A stretch of 64,000 bases of DNA from Pseudomonadota bacterium (GTDB lineage Bacteria; Pseudomonadota; Alphaproteobacteria; Sphingomonadales; Sphingomonadaceae), in the NCBI GenBank assembly GCA_023445495.1, contig JAEXLC010000180.1:3514-67513 (forward strand). Direction: 5' to 3'. Position numbers and translations under genes: made by a program. Positions 26,410 to 34,918 of this stretch are shown here, piece by piece. Below the pieces are notes generated by a model. That model made no database searches. It had not been told where the DNA came from and was given only the letters and a program-made list of their open reading frames with translations. The number at the start of each line of letters is the position of its first letter. The first letter of the stretch is position 1.

Positions 26410-27354
26410 CTAGGCTCCGATGCGGTGCAGGTCCCCGGCCTTGAGCGGCAGGCGGAACTCGCAGAGGAAGCGGTGGCGATCGTCGGTCTCGATCACCGAG
26501 GCCGGGCCGCCGCCGATATTGGGCAGCGAGATCCACAGCTGGGCGCCATTGGCGAAGGGCGCGCGCGATTCGAACTCGACGAGCTGGGGGGTGATCCCGC
26601 GCAGCTTGACGTTCCACCAGCGCACGCCCTCGCGGACGCGGGCCGGGGTGTCGAGGCGGATCGCCTGCTTGTCCGGGATCAGGCCGGCCGGCTCCTGGAT
26701 CACGGCCATGCGAGTGTGGTGCGACGGGGTCTGCTGGGCCTGGCGCAGCCAGGGCATCAGCACCTGCCAGGGCAGGTCCTCGCCAAAAGCAACGCCGGCA
26801 AAGCTGCCCTGCGACCATTTCACCATGCCATCGAGCGGACGCAGGCCGTCGAAATTGATCTGGACGAGATCGCCTTCCTGCAGCGCGATCTCGGTCTCGA
26901 AGCCGCAGCCGCCCTGGGAGAGGTTGCGGCTGCGGGTGAATTCGACCTGGTTGCCGCGGCGCACGCAGATCGTCTGGTGCAGCTCGACGCGCGGTACGCT
27001 GCGGCGCTCGGCGGGCAGGCAGGCGAGGTTGCGGGCAAGCGTGCTGACCACATCGATCGGCGTCTCGAACAGGAAGCCGGCGGCCCCTTGCTCGGTCCAG
27101 GCGATACGGCCCGGCAGTGACTGGCCATTGGCGAGTTCGAGGCAAAGGCCTTCCGCCTCGACGATCTCGTCATCGAGGTGGAGCATCGCGCCGGCTGCGC
27201 TCAGCTTGCGCAGCGAGCAGGGCAGGCGGGTGGTCTCGCCGACCAGCGCGGCGGAATCGAAGGCGGCATGGTCGCCCGGCTCCACAAGCATCTGCGCGCC
27301 CGGGGCTTCTCCCGAGAGGCTGAAGATGGTGGAGGACGCAAGTCCCTGTCGCAT
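26410..27354 (-). CDS. PilZ-domain protein with tandem PilZ-like folds
   Basis: 314 residues. The central domain (about residues 113-200) has the c-di-GMP binding signature: R118-S-V-P-R122 and N144-L-S-Q-G-G149. An N-terminal region (about 40-110) with RKLSAAGAML, and a C-terminal region (about 230-310), look like PilZ barrels that have lost the RxxxR motif. The protein is cytosolic. It probably reads the second messenger made or destroyed by enzymes such as the GGDEF-EAL protein at 40.7 kb, though the link is not shown by position. The target is unknown. Confidence 0.82.
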   Translation of the reverse strand: MRQGLASSTIFSLSGEAPGAQMLVEPGDHAAFDSAALVGETTRLPCSLRKLSAAGAMLHLDDEIVEAEGLCLELANGQSLPGRIAWTEQGAAGFLFETPIDVVSTLARNLACLPAERRSVPRVELHQTICVRRGNQVEFTRSRNLSQGGCGFETEIALQEGDLVQINFDGLRPLDGMVKWSQGSFAGVAFGEDLPWQVLMPWLRQAQQTPSHHTRMAVIQEPAGLIPDKQAIRLDTPARVREGVRWWNVKLRGITPQLVEFESRAPFANGAQLWISLPNIGGGPASVIETDDRHRFLCEFRLPLKAGDLHRIGA

Positions 27355-27458
27355 AAATGTTTTTTCCCGACCCCGCTCGGTGGCGATAGTGCGGGGCCGG
27401 GTCTGAAGGCGGGGTTAAGCCGGAGGGTTGCGAAATCCCTAATATACCCCCGAAACGA

Positions 27459-28112
27459 TCAGTCGCGGTCCGGCGCGCCGAGCGGGAAATAATGGCGATA
27501 GGGGCGCGCATCCTCGACGCAGCGTACGACCGAGGGGCGGGCGAGCAGCCGGGCGCGATAGGCGCGGAGATGGGCCAGCGCCTCGGGGATCGGGCGGACC
27601 CAGTCGGCATAGAAGAGCGAAGGCGCGGCGGCGCAGTCGGCAAGGGTGAAACGATCCCCGACGGCCCATTCCCGGCCGGCGAGATGCGCGTCGAGCCAGG
27701 CATAGATCGTGTCGAGCCGGGCCATGGCCTGGTCGAGCGCGACGGGATCGCGCCGCTCCTCGGGCAGCATCGCGTCGATCACCGGCTTCTGCATCATGCC
27801 CATGACGTAGTTGTCGAAGATCCGGTCGAGCATCCGCGCCTGTACGGCGAGATCGGGATCGGTGGGGAGCAGCGCGACCGGGCCGGGATGGTGGACATGG
27901 AGATATTCGATCACCGCGGTCGCCTCGACGATCGTGCGGTCACCTTCGGCGAGGACGGGGAAGAGCTTGAGCGGCCAGCGGGCCTCCAGCTCCTGCGCGG
28001 CGCCGGGCTCCTCGAGATTGCGGAAGGTGAAGGGGATGTCGTTCTCGTAAAGGGCGATCAACGCCTTCCAGGTGTAGGACGAGAAGGGGTGGCCGAAGAG
28101 CTGGAGCGGCAT
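27459..28112 (-). CDS. Glutathione S-transferase family protein
   Basis: 217 residues. The thioredoxin-fold N-domain (MPLQLFGHPFSSYTWKALIALYENDIPF) with the Ser/Tyr region near residue 10, the cis-proline segment LKLFPVL and the E-A/S motif VEATAVIEYL are typical of GSTs. The helical C-domain carries GDRFTLADCAAAPSLFYADW, matching the conserved N-capping box. It probably conjugates or reduces small electrophiles with glutathione in the cytoplasm; the substrate is unknown. It is the last accessory gene before moaC. Confidence 0.9.
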   Translation of the reverse strand: MPLQLFGHPFSSYTWKALIALYENDIPFTFRNLEEPGAAQELEARWPLKLFPVLAEGDRTIVEATAVIEYLHVHHPGPVALLPTDPDLAVQARMLDRIFDNYVMGMMQKPVIDAMLPEERRDPVALDQAMARLDTIYAWLDAHLAGREWAVGDRFTLADCAAAPSLFYADWVRPIPEALAHLRAYRARLLARPSVVRCVEDARPYRHYFPLGAPDRD

Positions 28113-28189
28113 GGCATCCTCTCATAGTTAGGATTTAAGCTAAGTATCTGGATGCGGTGCGGCTGTCACGCGAATTGTCACTGCCACCC

Positions 28190-28222
28190 TTCTTTCTCCC
28201 CTCCCTGCAAGGGAGGGGAATT
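28190..28222. repeat. Intergenic repeat, family B copy
   Basis: CTTTCTCCCCTCCCTGCAAGGGAGGGGAATT contains the palindrome CCCCTCCCtgcaaGGGAGGGG. Related copies occur at 58653-58677, 59524-59553 and 59650-59674. It lies just beyond the moaC stop and could serve as a terminator. Confidence 0.75.
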
Positions 28223-28225
28223 CCT

Positions 28226-28693
28226 TCAGGCCACCCAGTCGCCGGACTTGCCGCCCTTCTTGGAGAGCAGACGAATCTCGCCGATGGTCATGGCCTTATC
28301 GAGCGCCTTGGCCATGTCGTAGAGGGTGAGCAGCGCCGTGGAGACGGCGGTGAGCGCTTCCATCTCGACGCCAGTCTGGGCCTCGGTGGCGGCGGTGGCC
28401 GTTACCGTGACGCCGGTCTCGTCGGGTGCGAGGTCAACGGAGACCCTGGTCAGCGGCAGCGGGTGGCAGAGCGGGATCAGCTCGGCGGTGCGCTTGGCGG
28501 CCATGATCCCGGCGATGCGCGCGGTGGCGAGGACGTCGCCCTTCTTGACGGCACCGGCGCGGATCGCAGCGGCGGCTTCGCGCGACATCTCGATCCGGCC
28601 GCTGGCGACGGCCTCGCGCGCGGTGACCGCCTTGCCCGCGACATCCACCATGCGCGCGGCGCCGGTCTCGTCGAGATGGGTGAGGTTGCTCAC
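28226..28693 (-). CDS. moaC: Cyclic pyranopterin monophosphate synthase
   Basis: 155 residues. It converts the MoaA product into cyclic pyranopterin monophosphate, the first isolable intermediate of molybdenum cofactor synthesis. Signatures are [58 protein letters not shown] and the basic KKGGKSGDW tail. The GTG start at 28693 overlaps the trpC stop (GTGA), so it is translationally coupled to trpC. Confidence 0.97.
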   Translation of the reverse strand: MSNLTHLDETGAARMVDVAGKAVTAREAVASGRIEMSREAAAAIRAGAVKKGDVLATARIAGIMAAKRTAELIPLCHPLPLTRVSVDLAPDETGVTVTATAATEAQTGVEMEALTAVSTALLTLYDMAKALDKAMTIGEIRLLSKKGGKSGDWVA

Positions 28694-29478
28694 CCGACCA
28701 GCGTCCGGGTCGCTGCCTCGACGTCATCTTGGCGCATCAGCGACTCGCCGACGAGGAAGCAGCGAATGTCGTGCGCAGCCATCGCGTCGAGATCGGCGCG
28801 CGTGTTCAAGCCGCTCTCCGCGACAAAGGTGCAGTCCTTCGGGGCCTGGCCGACCAGGTCATAGGTTTTCTGCACATCGACCTCGAAGGTCTTGAGATTG
28901 CGGTTGTTCACACCGATCACGCGCGAGCGCAGCCTGAGCGCGCGCTCGAGCTCGTCGGCGTCGTGCACCTCGACCAGCACGTCCATGCCGAGGCCGAGCG
29001 CGGCGTCCTCGATCTCGGCCATCTGCGCGTCTTCCAGTGCGGCCACGATGATGAGGATCGCATCGGCGCCGATCGCGCGCGATTCGAGTACCTGCCAGGG
29101 ATCGACCATGAAGTCCTTGCGGATCACCGGCAGGTCGCAAGCGGCACGGGCGGCGATGAGAAACTCCTCATGCCCTTGGAAATACTCCAGGTCGGTCAGG
29201 ACCGAGAGACAGGCGGCGCCGCCTGCCTGATAGGCGCGAGCATGGGCCGGGGGATCGAAATCGGCGCGGATCAGCCCCTTGGACGGGCTGGCCTTCTTGA
29301 TCTCGGCGATCAGGCCATAGCCGCCGGCGGCTGCCTTTGCGTCGAGCGCGGCCTTGAAGCCGCGTGGCGGCGTGCGGGTGAGCGCCTGGGCCTGGAGATC
29401 GGCCAGCGAGGTGGTCGCGCGGCGGGTGGCGACTTCGCCATGCTTGGTGGCGATGATGGTATCGAGGATCGTGGACAT
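28690..29478 (-). CDS. trpC: Indole-3-glycerol-phosphate synthase
   Basis: 262 residues. It closes the indole ring in tryptophan synthesis. A beta/alpha barrel with catalytic segments [50 protein letters not shown] and FVAESGL. It is a stand-alone enzyme, not fused to TrpF. The frame stays open far upstream, but the start at ATG 29478 is set by the family and by its overlap with the trpD stop (TGATG). The 3' end overlaps moaC. Confidence 0.97.
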   Translation of the reverse strand: MSTILDTIIATKHGEVATRRATTSLADLQAQALTRTPPRGFKAALDAKAAAGGYGLIAEIKKASPSKGLIRADFDPPAHARAYQAGGAACLSVLTDLEYFQGHEEFLIAARAACDLPVIRKDFMVDPWQVLESRAIGADAILIIVAALEDAQMAEIEDAALGLGMDVLVEVHDADELERALRLRSRVIGVNNRNLKTFEVDVQKTYDLVGQAPKDCTFVAESGLNTRADLDAMAAHDIRCFLVGESLMRQDDVEAATRTLVG

Positions 29479-30470
29479 CAAAAGGCGATCCAGCAGGCGA
29501 GCAGCGCCTTGGCAAGGCCCTTGTCGATCGTCTCGGCGGCTTCCTCGGCCCCGGCGCGCAGATCGCTCGCCTCGCCGGCGATGACGAGCGCGGCAGCGGC
29601 GTTGAGCAGCACGGCGTCGCGATAGGGGCTGTGCTCGCCTTCGAGCAGGCGGTGAAGCGCGAGGGCATTGTACTCCGGGCCGCCGCCGCGGATGGCGACC
29701 AGCGGGTGGCGGGGCAGGCCGGCATCCTCGGGCGTGATACGCTTGGGAAGGCCCGAGCTGCCGATGCTCACCACGACGCTGGCATGCTCGGTGGAGAGCT
29801 CGTCGAGCCCTTCCTCGCCGGAGACGATCGCCGCGCTGTCGACGCCGAGCTGTTCCAGCGCCTCGGCATAGATCGGGGCATAATCGGGCCGGGCGATGCC
29901 GATCAGCTGGCGGCGGACATGGGCGGGGTTCGCGAGCGGGCCCATCAGGTTGAAGATGGTACGGCGGCCGATCCGGCGGCGCAGCGGGCCGATCCGGGCG
30001 AGCGAGGGGTGGTGCGCCTGGGCGAAGAGGAAAGCGATGCCGAGCTCGTTGAGCGATTCCTCGGCACGGGCGCCGGCACGGTCGAGATCGAGGCCCAGCG
30101 CTTCGAGCGTGTCCGCCGCGCCCGACTTGGACGAGGCGGCGCGATTGCCGTGCTTGGCGACCGGCACGCCGGCTGCGGCGACGACCAGGCTGACTGCGGT
30201 GGAGACGTTGAGCGTGTGATGCCCGTCGCCGCCGGTGCCGCAGACGTCGATCGCGCCTTCGGGCGCCGAGATCGGGATCAGCCGCGCGCGCATCGCCCGG
30301 GCGGCCTCGGCGATCTCGATGCTGGTCTCGCCGCGGACGGACAGGTCGATCAGGAAACGCTCGATCTCGGGCTCGGGCACCTTGCCGTCGAGGATGTCGG
30401 CAAAGGCTTGCGCGGCGGACTCGCGCGCGAGCGGGGTCGCGGGATCGGGGAGGAGAGTGAAGGTCATCAC
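29478..30470 (-). CDS. trpD: Anthranilate phosphoribosyltransferase
   Basis: 330 residues. It joins anthranilate to PRPP in tryptophan synthesis. Signatures are [53 protein letters not shown] and [10 protein letters not shown]. The start may be GTG 30470 or the adjacent ATG 30467. Its stop overlaps the trpC ATG by one base, so trpD, trpC and moaC form a tightly coupled row. The 190 bases upstream contain a family C repeat instead of an obvious leader peptide. Confidence 0.96.
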   Translation of the reverse strand: MMTFTLLPDPATPLARESAAQAFADILDGKVPEPEIERFLIDLSVRGETSIEIAEAARAMRARLIPISAPEGAIDVCGTGGDGHHTLNVSTAVSLVVAAAGVPVAKHGNRAASSKSGAADTLEALGLDLDRAGARAEESLNELGIAFLFAQAHHPSLARIGPLRRRIGRRTIFNLMGPLANPAHVRRQLIGIARPDYAPIYAEALEQLGVDSAAIVSGEEGLDELSTEHASVVVSIGSSGLPKRITPEDAGLPRHPLVAIRGGGPEYNALALHRLLEGEHSPYRDAVLLNAAAALVIAGEASDLRAGAEEAAETIDKGLAKALLACWIAF

Positions 30471-30538
30471 GGGGGCTGTATTGATATCCCAGTGTGGGAT
30501 GTCGAGAAATTCCTGCTTTACCCGGCATCCCTAACTGC

Positions 30539-30636
30539 TCCCCGGCGAAGGCCGGGGCCAAGTTGCAACGTCGTTCGAGAGGTTTGAGCGTCCTAACCCG
30601 CTGGGCCGAGACTGGACCCCGGCCTTCGCCGGGGAA
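30539..30636. repeat. Intergenic paired inverted repeat, family C copy 1
   Basis: CTCCCCGGCGAAGGCCGGGGCC at one end and ACCCCGGCCTTCGCCGGGGA at the other are inverted copies around a spacer of about 50 bases, and each is itself a hairpin. Related elements occur at 49882-49953 and 57321-57433. This copy lies between the antiporter stop and the trpD start, on a codirectional junction. Confidence 0.85.
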
Positions 30637-30659
30637 CAGGATTGGCTGATGTTGAGATG

Positions 30660-32195
30660 TTAGCCCGCCTCGATCAGATGACGCCCCTCGGGGCTGATCG
30701 CGAGGTCGCGCCAGTCGAGTTCTTCCTGGAGCTGCTCGTACAGGTCCTGGCCGATCACGTCGCTGTCGCGCAGTTGGTTGAGCTTGTCGCGCTGGGCGGC
30801 GACGGCGCAGAGCTGGAGGCGCTGGCGGGCATCGAATTCGGGGCAGACATTGTCGGCGCCGTTGCGGTCGATCTCGAACTGGCGCCGGGTCTCGTCGGCG
30901 ACCTTGCCCTGTTCGGTTTCGAGCGCGGTGAGCGCGGCCTCGGCGAGCTTGCGGCGGGCATGGTTGAGCAGTTCCTCGCCATCGCCCTTGCCGGCGAGTC
31001 CGAGCAGCTTGATCAGCGGGGCGAGGGTGAGGCCCTGCAGCACCAAGGTCGCCAGCACCACGGCGAAGGCGGAAAGCACCATCAGGTCGCGCTGGGGAAA
31101 GTCGTGCGGCAGCGCGAAGGCGGTGGCGAGCGTGACGAGCCCGCGCATCCCGCACCAGCCGACCACCACGCTCTGCGCGAAGCTGGGCGGGGGCAGGTTG
31201 CCCCGGATCATCGGGAAGGCGCGGACGATGCCGTTATAGGCGAGCGACCAGGCCATCCGGGTGACGATCACGCCGAGCACCACGAGCCCCGCGAAGATCG
31301 CGGCCTCGCGCAGGCGCTCGGGGCTCATCTCGGCGACGATCTGGCGCGCCTGCATGCCCATCAGCAGGAAGGCGACGACGTTCAGCACGAACACGCCGAC
31401 GCCCCATACCGCGAAGGACTGGACGCGGTTGCGCGCGCTGATCGGCACACTGGGCGAGTTGGCGACGTACATCGCGCAGGTGACGACGCAGAGCACGGCG
31501 GACAGGCCGAGCCGTTCGGCGACGATCCAGGCCACCCAGGTGTTGACGAACTCGAACAGGTTTCCGCCGAACGAGCCGCGGGTGAACGGCATCAGCCTGC
31601 CCATCAGCCAGCCACAGGCGAGGCCGAGCAGGATGCCGCCGGGCACGGCGAGGCCAAGGCGGGTGGCGACCATCGGATCGATCCCGCCATGGCTCTGCAC
31701 CGCGAGCGCGGCGCCGAACAGCAGCAGCGCGGTGGCGTCGTTGAGCAGGCTCTCGCCGGTGAGCACCTGGACGGTGCGGCGCGGCAGCGCGGCGGACTGG
31801 AGGACGGTGGTGGCGGCGGCAGCGTCGGGCGGGGCGACGATCGCGCCGAGCGCGATCGCGGCGGCGATCGGCAATCCGGCGAACGCCCAGCCGATCCAGG
31901 CGACCACGGCAGTGGTGAGCAGCACCGCGACGACGGCGAGCGAGACGAGCGGGCGCCACAGCCGGCGGATCGCGGCGAGGGGGAAGTCGAAGGCGGCGTC
32001 GAGCAGCACGGGCGCGATGAACAGCGCCATCGCGGTATGCCCGTCGAGCGCGATGTTGGGCGAGCCGGGGATGGTCGCGACAATCACGCCGGCAGCGGCG
32101 AGCATCGTCGGATAGGGAATCGGAGTTCGTCGCGAGACCTGCAGCAGCAGGACCGCCAGGGCGAGGAGCGCGACGAGGCTCTCGAAGAAGGTCAC
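30660..32195 (-). CDS. Na+/H+ antiporter, CPA1 family
   Basis: 511 residues with about 12 membrane helices in the first 400. The ion-site helix shows [21 protein letters not shown] (the P-D pair of CPA1 exchangers) and [36 protein letters not shown] is another family hallmark. A cytoplasmic tail of roughly 110 charged residues follows, ending in [17 protein letters not shown]. It exchanges Na+ (or K+) for protons and helps pH and salt balance. It sits between trpG and trpD and has no role in that pathway. Confidence 0.92.
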   Translation of the reverse strand: MTFFESLVALLALAVLLLQVSRRTPIPYPTMLAAAGVIVATIPGSPNIALDGHTAMALFIAPVLLDAAFDFPLAAIRRLWRPLVSLAVVAVLLTTAVVAWIGWAFAGLPIAAAIALGAIVAPPDAAAATTVLQSAALPRRTVQVLTGESLLNDATALLLFGAALAVQSHGGIDPMVATRLGLAVPGGILLGLACGWLMGRLMPFTRGSFGGNLFEFVNTWVAWIVAERLGLSAVLCVVTCAMYVANSPSVPISARNRVQSFAVWGVGVFVLNVVAFLLMGMQARQIVAEMSPERLREAAIFAGLVVLGVIVTRMAWSLAYNGIVRAFPMIRGNLPPPSFAQSVVVGWCGMRGLVTLATAFALPHDFPQRDLMVLSAFAVVLATLVLQGLTLAPLIKLLGLAGKGDGEELLNHARRKLAEAALTALETEQGKVADETRRQFEIDRNGADNVCPEFDARQRLQLCAVAAQRDKLNQLRDSDVIGQDLYEQLQEELDWRDLAISPEGRHLIEAG

Positions 32196-32229
32196 GGGAA
32201 CAGGCTAGCGTACGTGAGACGCGGGTCAA

Positions 32230-32401
32230 TTCCCTCTACCGCTTTTGCGGGAGAGGGACGGCGACGCCGGCGAAGCCGGGGCGCACCAGGGCGAGGGCCT
32301 GTGCTGGCCGCACGTGGAGCGCTTGCCGCTCTTTCAGGCCCTCACCCTTCCGCCGACCTTGTCGGCTCCCTCCCTCTCCCGTGAAAGCGGGAGAGGGAAT
32401 G
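32230..32401. repeat. Intergenic paired inverted repeat, family E
   Basis: CCCTCTACCGCTTTTGCGGGAGAGGG at the left and CCCTCTCCCGTGAAAGCGGGAGAGGG at the right are related hairpins enclosing about 110 bases with further small palindromes (GCCGGCGAAGCCGG). It fills the gap between the antiporter start and the EF-hand protein stop. Confidence 0.75.
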
Positions 32402-32405
32402 AAGG

Positions 32406-32762
32406 TCAGCTCGCGTTACCCGGCTGGGCTTGCGCCGGCGCGGTGGCGGCGGGCGTATCGTCCGGGCCATCCTCCGGCCCGTCGAACCCGTGCGGGCCGT
32501 GGTGGCGGCCATGGCCGCGCAGGGCAGGCGGGATCTCTCCGATGACCAGCTTGCCGTCATGGTTGGTATCGAAGGTGTCGAAACGGGCATTCGCCGCCGC
32601 GACCCATTCGGCGCGGGTGACGACGCCGTCGCCATTGGCATCGGCGCGGGCGAAGGGCCCCATCGGGCCGCGGCCCATGCTCGCCATCGCGATGCCGCCT
32701 GCGGCTACCGTGACGAGCACGCCGGCCAGCGTCGCGGCGACCAGCTGCAGCTTGTGGTTCAT
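32406..32762 (-). CDS. Small exported EF-hand protein
   Basis: 118 residues from the ATG at 32762, where GGAG lies six bases upstream; an ATG 12 bases earlier would contain that site. The signal peptide is MNHKLQLVAATLAGVLVTVAAGGIAMAS. Two canonical calcium loops follow: DANGDGVVTRAEW and DTNHDGKLVIGEI. The tail is rich in His, Gly, Pro and Ala (GRHHGPHGFDGPEDGPDD). It is probably a periplasmic calcium-binding protein. It lies 124 bases downstream of trpG on the same strand, in a row interrupted by such accessory genes. Confidence 0.82.
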   Translation of the reverse strand: MNHKLQLVAATLAGVLVTVAAGGIAMASMGRGPMGPFARADANGDGVVTRAEWVAAANARFDTFDTNHDGKLVIGEIPPALRGHGRHHGPHGFDGPEDGPDDTPAATAPAQAQPGNAS

Positions 32763-32885
32763 TGCACTCTCCATCGGGCCCGGGATCGGGCCATGGTGGA
32801 GACAGTGGCGGCGCCACGTCGCGCGGCTATGTCACCGCGCGGGTGAAATTGTCGCAAATAGTTGCAGGTTCAGGCGCTTGCAGGC

Positions 32886-33470
32886 TTACGCGAGCGCGTG
32901 CGCTTCGATCCCGGCGAGCTTGAGGAAGTTCGCCAGCATCGCATGGCCATGCTCGGTGGCGATGCTCTCGGGGTGGAACTGCACGCTGTGGATCGGCAGC
33001 TCCCGGTGACGGAAGCCCATCACATGGCCGTCGTCCGAAGTGGCGTTGACCACCAGCTCTTTCGGAATGTCGGTGACGATCAGCGAATGGTAGCGCGTCG
33101 CGGTGAAGGGCGAGGGCAGGCCTTCGAACAGGCCGGTGCCGTCATGCGAGACCGGGCTGGTCTTGCCGTGCATCAGGCCGCCGCGGACCACCGAACCGCC
33201 AAAATGCTGGCCGATCGCCTGATGGCCGAGGCAGACGCCCAGAAGCGGCTTGCCGAGATCTGCGCAGGCCGCGACGAGGTCGAGGCTGATCCCCGCTTCG
33301 TTGGGCGTGCAGGGGCCGGGCGAGATCAGGAACGCCTGGGCATTGCTGGCAACGGCGTCGCGGGCGGTGAGCGCGTCGTTGCGCACTACCTGCACGTCGG
33401 TGCCCAGCTCCATCAGATAGTGGACGAGGTTCCAGGTGAAGCTGTCGTAATTGTCGATGACGAGGATCAT
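32886..33470 (-). CDS. trpG: Anthranilate synthase glutamine amidotransferase component
   Basis: 194 residues. It hydrolyses glutamine and passes ammonia to TrpE. The class I GATase triad is visible: the cysteine in [12 protein letters not shown], and the histidine and glutamate in [27 protein letters not shown] and [14 protein letters not shown] are characteristic. The same subunit often also serves aminodeoxychorismate synthase. It is separated from trpE by a glycosidase gene and an oppositely oriented gene, an unusual split. Confidence 0.95.
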   Translation of the reverse strand: MILVIDNYDSFTWNLVHYLMELGTDVQVVRNDALTARDAVASNAQAFLISPGPCTPNEAGISLDLVAACADLGKPLLGVCLGHQAIGQHFGGSVVRGGLMHGKTSPVSHDGTGLFEGLPSPFTATRYHSLIVTDIPKELVVNATSDDGHVMGFRHRELPIHSVQFHPESIATEHGHAMLANFLKLAGIEAHALA

Positions 33471-33480
33471 GGCGCCTGCG

Positions 33481-34239
33481 CTACTGCTTCTGGAGGGCTA
33501 CGACAATCGGCCCGATGGGCACGCCGCCGTCGAGACGGTCCGATACGGGATCCCAGAGCCGCGAGACCGCGCCGTCGAGATAGAGCGCGTCGGGCGCGGC
33601 GAGCTTGTCGCGGAACAGCCGGGCGAAGCGGCCGAACGACACCGGCTCGTTGCTGATCGCGAACCAGGCACTGCCGTTGAGACCCACGCCCACGGCATTG
33701 CGGATGGTCAGCGAGGTGCCGTTCTCCGCCAGCTTGGGATGGAGCTGGCCGTCGATCAGCAGCATCGGGCCCGACTGGGTAGCGAAGCGGACGTGATCGG
33801 GCTTGTTCGCGGCGAAATCATCAGTGGTGGCGACGTGCCAGCCTTTCGCGTCGCCCCAGAACACGCCGTTGGGTTGCATGTGGAAATTGCCGGGGCCGGG
33901 GCGGCGGTTGAGCGGCTTCTGCTCGGCGCCGTCCTCGACATAATAGCCGATCGGCAGGCCGGCGGCGTCGAACATGCCGGCGTTCATCGCGAAGGCGATG
34001 CGCGGATAGCGATCGCCCAGGCGCGGCTGGAGCCCGGTGAAGTCGCGCATCGGGCGGCCATCGGCGGCCTTGTCGACCAGCAGCACGTCATGCTTCTGCG
34101 GATCGGCGCGGCAGACGGTGAAGCTGGTGCCCTCGAAGCTGATCTTGCGGCATGCGGCATCGATGCCCCCATTGGAGGCGCAGGCAGTCAGCGTCAGGAA
34201 GGCGCCGGCAACGGCGATCGGCCGGATCATGCGTGCCAC
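33481..34239 (-). CDS. Phosphodiester glycosidase family lipoprotein
   Basis: 252 residues, starting at M1 or the in-frame M4. The lipobox LTAC places Cys20 as the lipidated residue, so the protein is anchored to an envelope membrane. The body has the NAGPA/DUF2233 plan: [75 protein letters not shown] and [14 protein letters not shown]. Such enzymes cleave sugar phosphodiesters or related links. The stop lies ten bases before trpG, so the two are probably co-transcribed. Confidence 0.87.
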   Translation of the reverse strand: MARMIRPIAVAGAFLTLTACASNGGIDAACRKISFEGTSFTVCRADPQKHDVLLVDKAADGRPMRDFTGLQPRLGDRYPRIAFAMNAGMFDAAGLPIGYYVEDGAEQKPLNRRPGPGNFHMQPNGVFWGDAKGWHVATTDDFAANKPDHVRFATQSGPMLLIDGQLHPKLAENGTSLTIRNAVGVGLNGSAWFAISNEPVSFGRFARLFRDKLAAPDALYLDGAVSRLWDPVSDRLDGGVPIGPIVVALQKQ

Positions 34240-34345
34240 TTAGGATGAAATCGCGTTCAGGCAAGCCATGCGCCTGCCTTGGGCTTGCCATAGTGGCGCG
34301 GCACGTCCAGCGGCGAGGGGCGTTGTTACGCCAGAAGGAGTGTTC

Positions 34346-34762
34346 ATGATCGTTCGTTTGCTCGCCGCCGCCGCGCTGCTCGCGACGCCTGCTATCGCGC
34401 AGGATGCCAAGCAGTCGTCGCAGGACAATCAGGGCCCGCCCAAGCGGGTGCGCAGCGTGCTGCTCTATGGGCAGGAGCAATGCCCCAAGCCGCAGAGCGA
34501 GGACGAGATCGTGGTGTGCGCGAGCGGCGGCGAATCGCCCTATCGCATCCCCAAGGAATTCCGGAACCAGCCGAAGAACGACGCGGCGTCGCAGGCCTGG
34601 ACCAACCGGGTCGAGATGGTCGAGGACGTGAACCGTGCCGGGCTGCCGAACAGCTGCTCGCCGGTGGGCACCGGCGGCCAGACCGGCTGCACCCGCGCCG
34701 CGATCCGGCAATGGTATCAGGAGCGGCTGGAGCAGAAAGCCAAGGACGCGGCGATTCCTTGA
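34346..34762 (+). CDS. Hypothetical secreted protein
   Basis: 138 residues from ATG 34346, with GAAGGAG five bases upstream. The signal peptide is MIVRLLAAAALLATPAIAQ. The mature protein has four cysteines (EQCP, VVCAS, NSCSP, TGCTR) that could form two disulfides, and a central PYRIPKEFRNQPKND segment. It resembles small secreted proteins often met in sphingomonads, but I can name no function. It is divergent from the phosphodiester glycosidase lipoprotein and convergent with trpE, so it breaks the trp gene row. Confidence 0.72.
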   Translation: MIVRLLAAAALLATPAIAQDAKQSSQDNQGPPKRVRSVLLYGQEQCPKPQSEDEIVVCASGGESPYRIPKEFRNQPKNDAASQAWTNRVEMVEDVNRAGLPNSCSPVGTGGQTGCTRAAIRQWYQERLEQKAKDAAIP

Positions 34763-34771
34763 GGCCCTAAT

Positions 34772-34912
34772 TCCTCCCCCAGCTTGCTGGGGGAGGGGGA
34801 CCGCCGAAGGCGGTGGAGGGGCGGCGGACGCAGTCCGCCGGTTTCACCGGCGGCCCCTCCACCATCGCTGCGCGATGGTCCCCCTCCCCGAGACAAGCTC
34901 GGGGAGGATTTT
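34772..34912. repeat. Intergenic paired inverted repeat, family D
   Basis: CCTCCCCCAGCTTGCTGGGGGAGGGGG and CCCCCTCCCCGAGACAAGCTCGGGGAGG flank inner palindromes (CCGCCGAAGGCGG, GTCCGCCGGTTTCACCGGCGG, CCATCGCTGCGCGATGG). It lies between the convergent secreted-protein gene and trpE, and the right end is followed by TTTTT on the plus strand, so it may stop the plus-strand transcript. Confidence 0.85.
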
Positions 34913-34918
34913 TAGAAG

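Noticed and set aside
28690..31155. An 821-codon open frame that would fuse trpC to a long upstream protein
   Set aside because: The upstream part is a shadow of trpD and the antiporter on the same strand in another frame, rich in Arg, Ala and Pro. trpC starts at 29478, where it overlaps the trpD stop.
30642..32384. A 580-codon plus-strand frame opposite the antiporter
   Set aside because: Its composition (His, Asp, Gln, Arg, Gly in irregular runs) is the mirror of a real high-GC gene; no family or start signal is visible.
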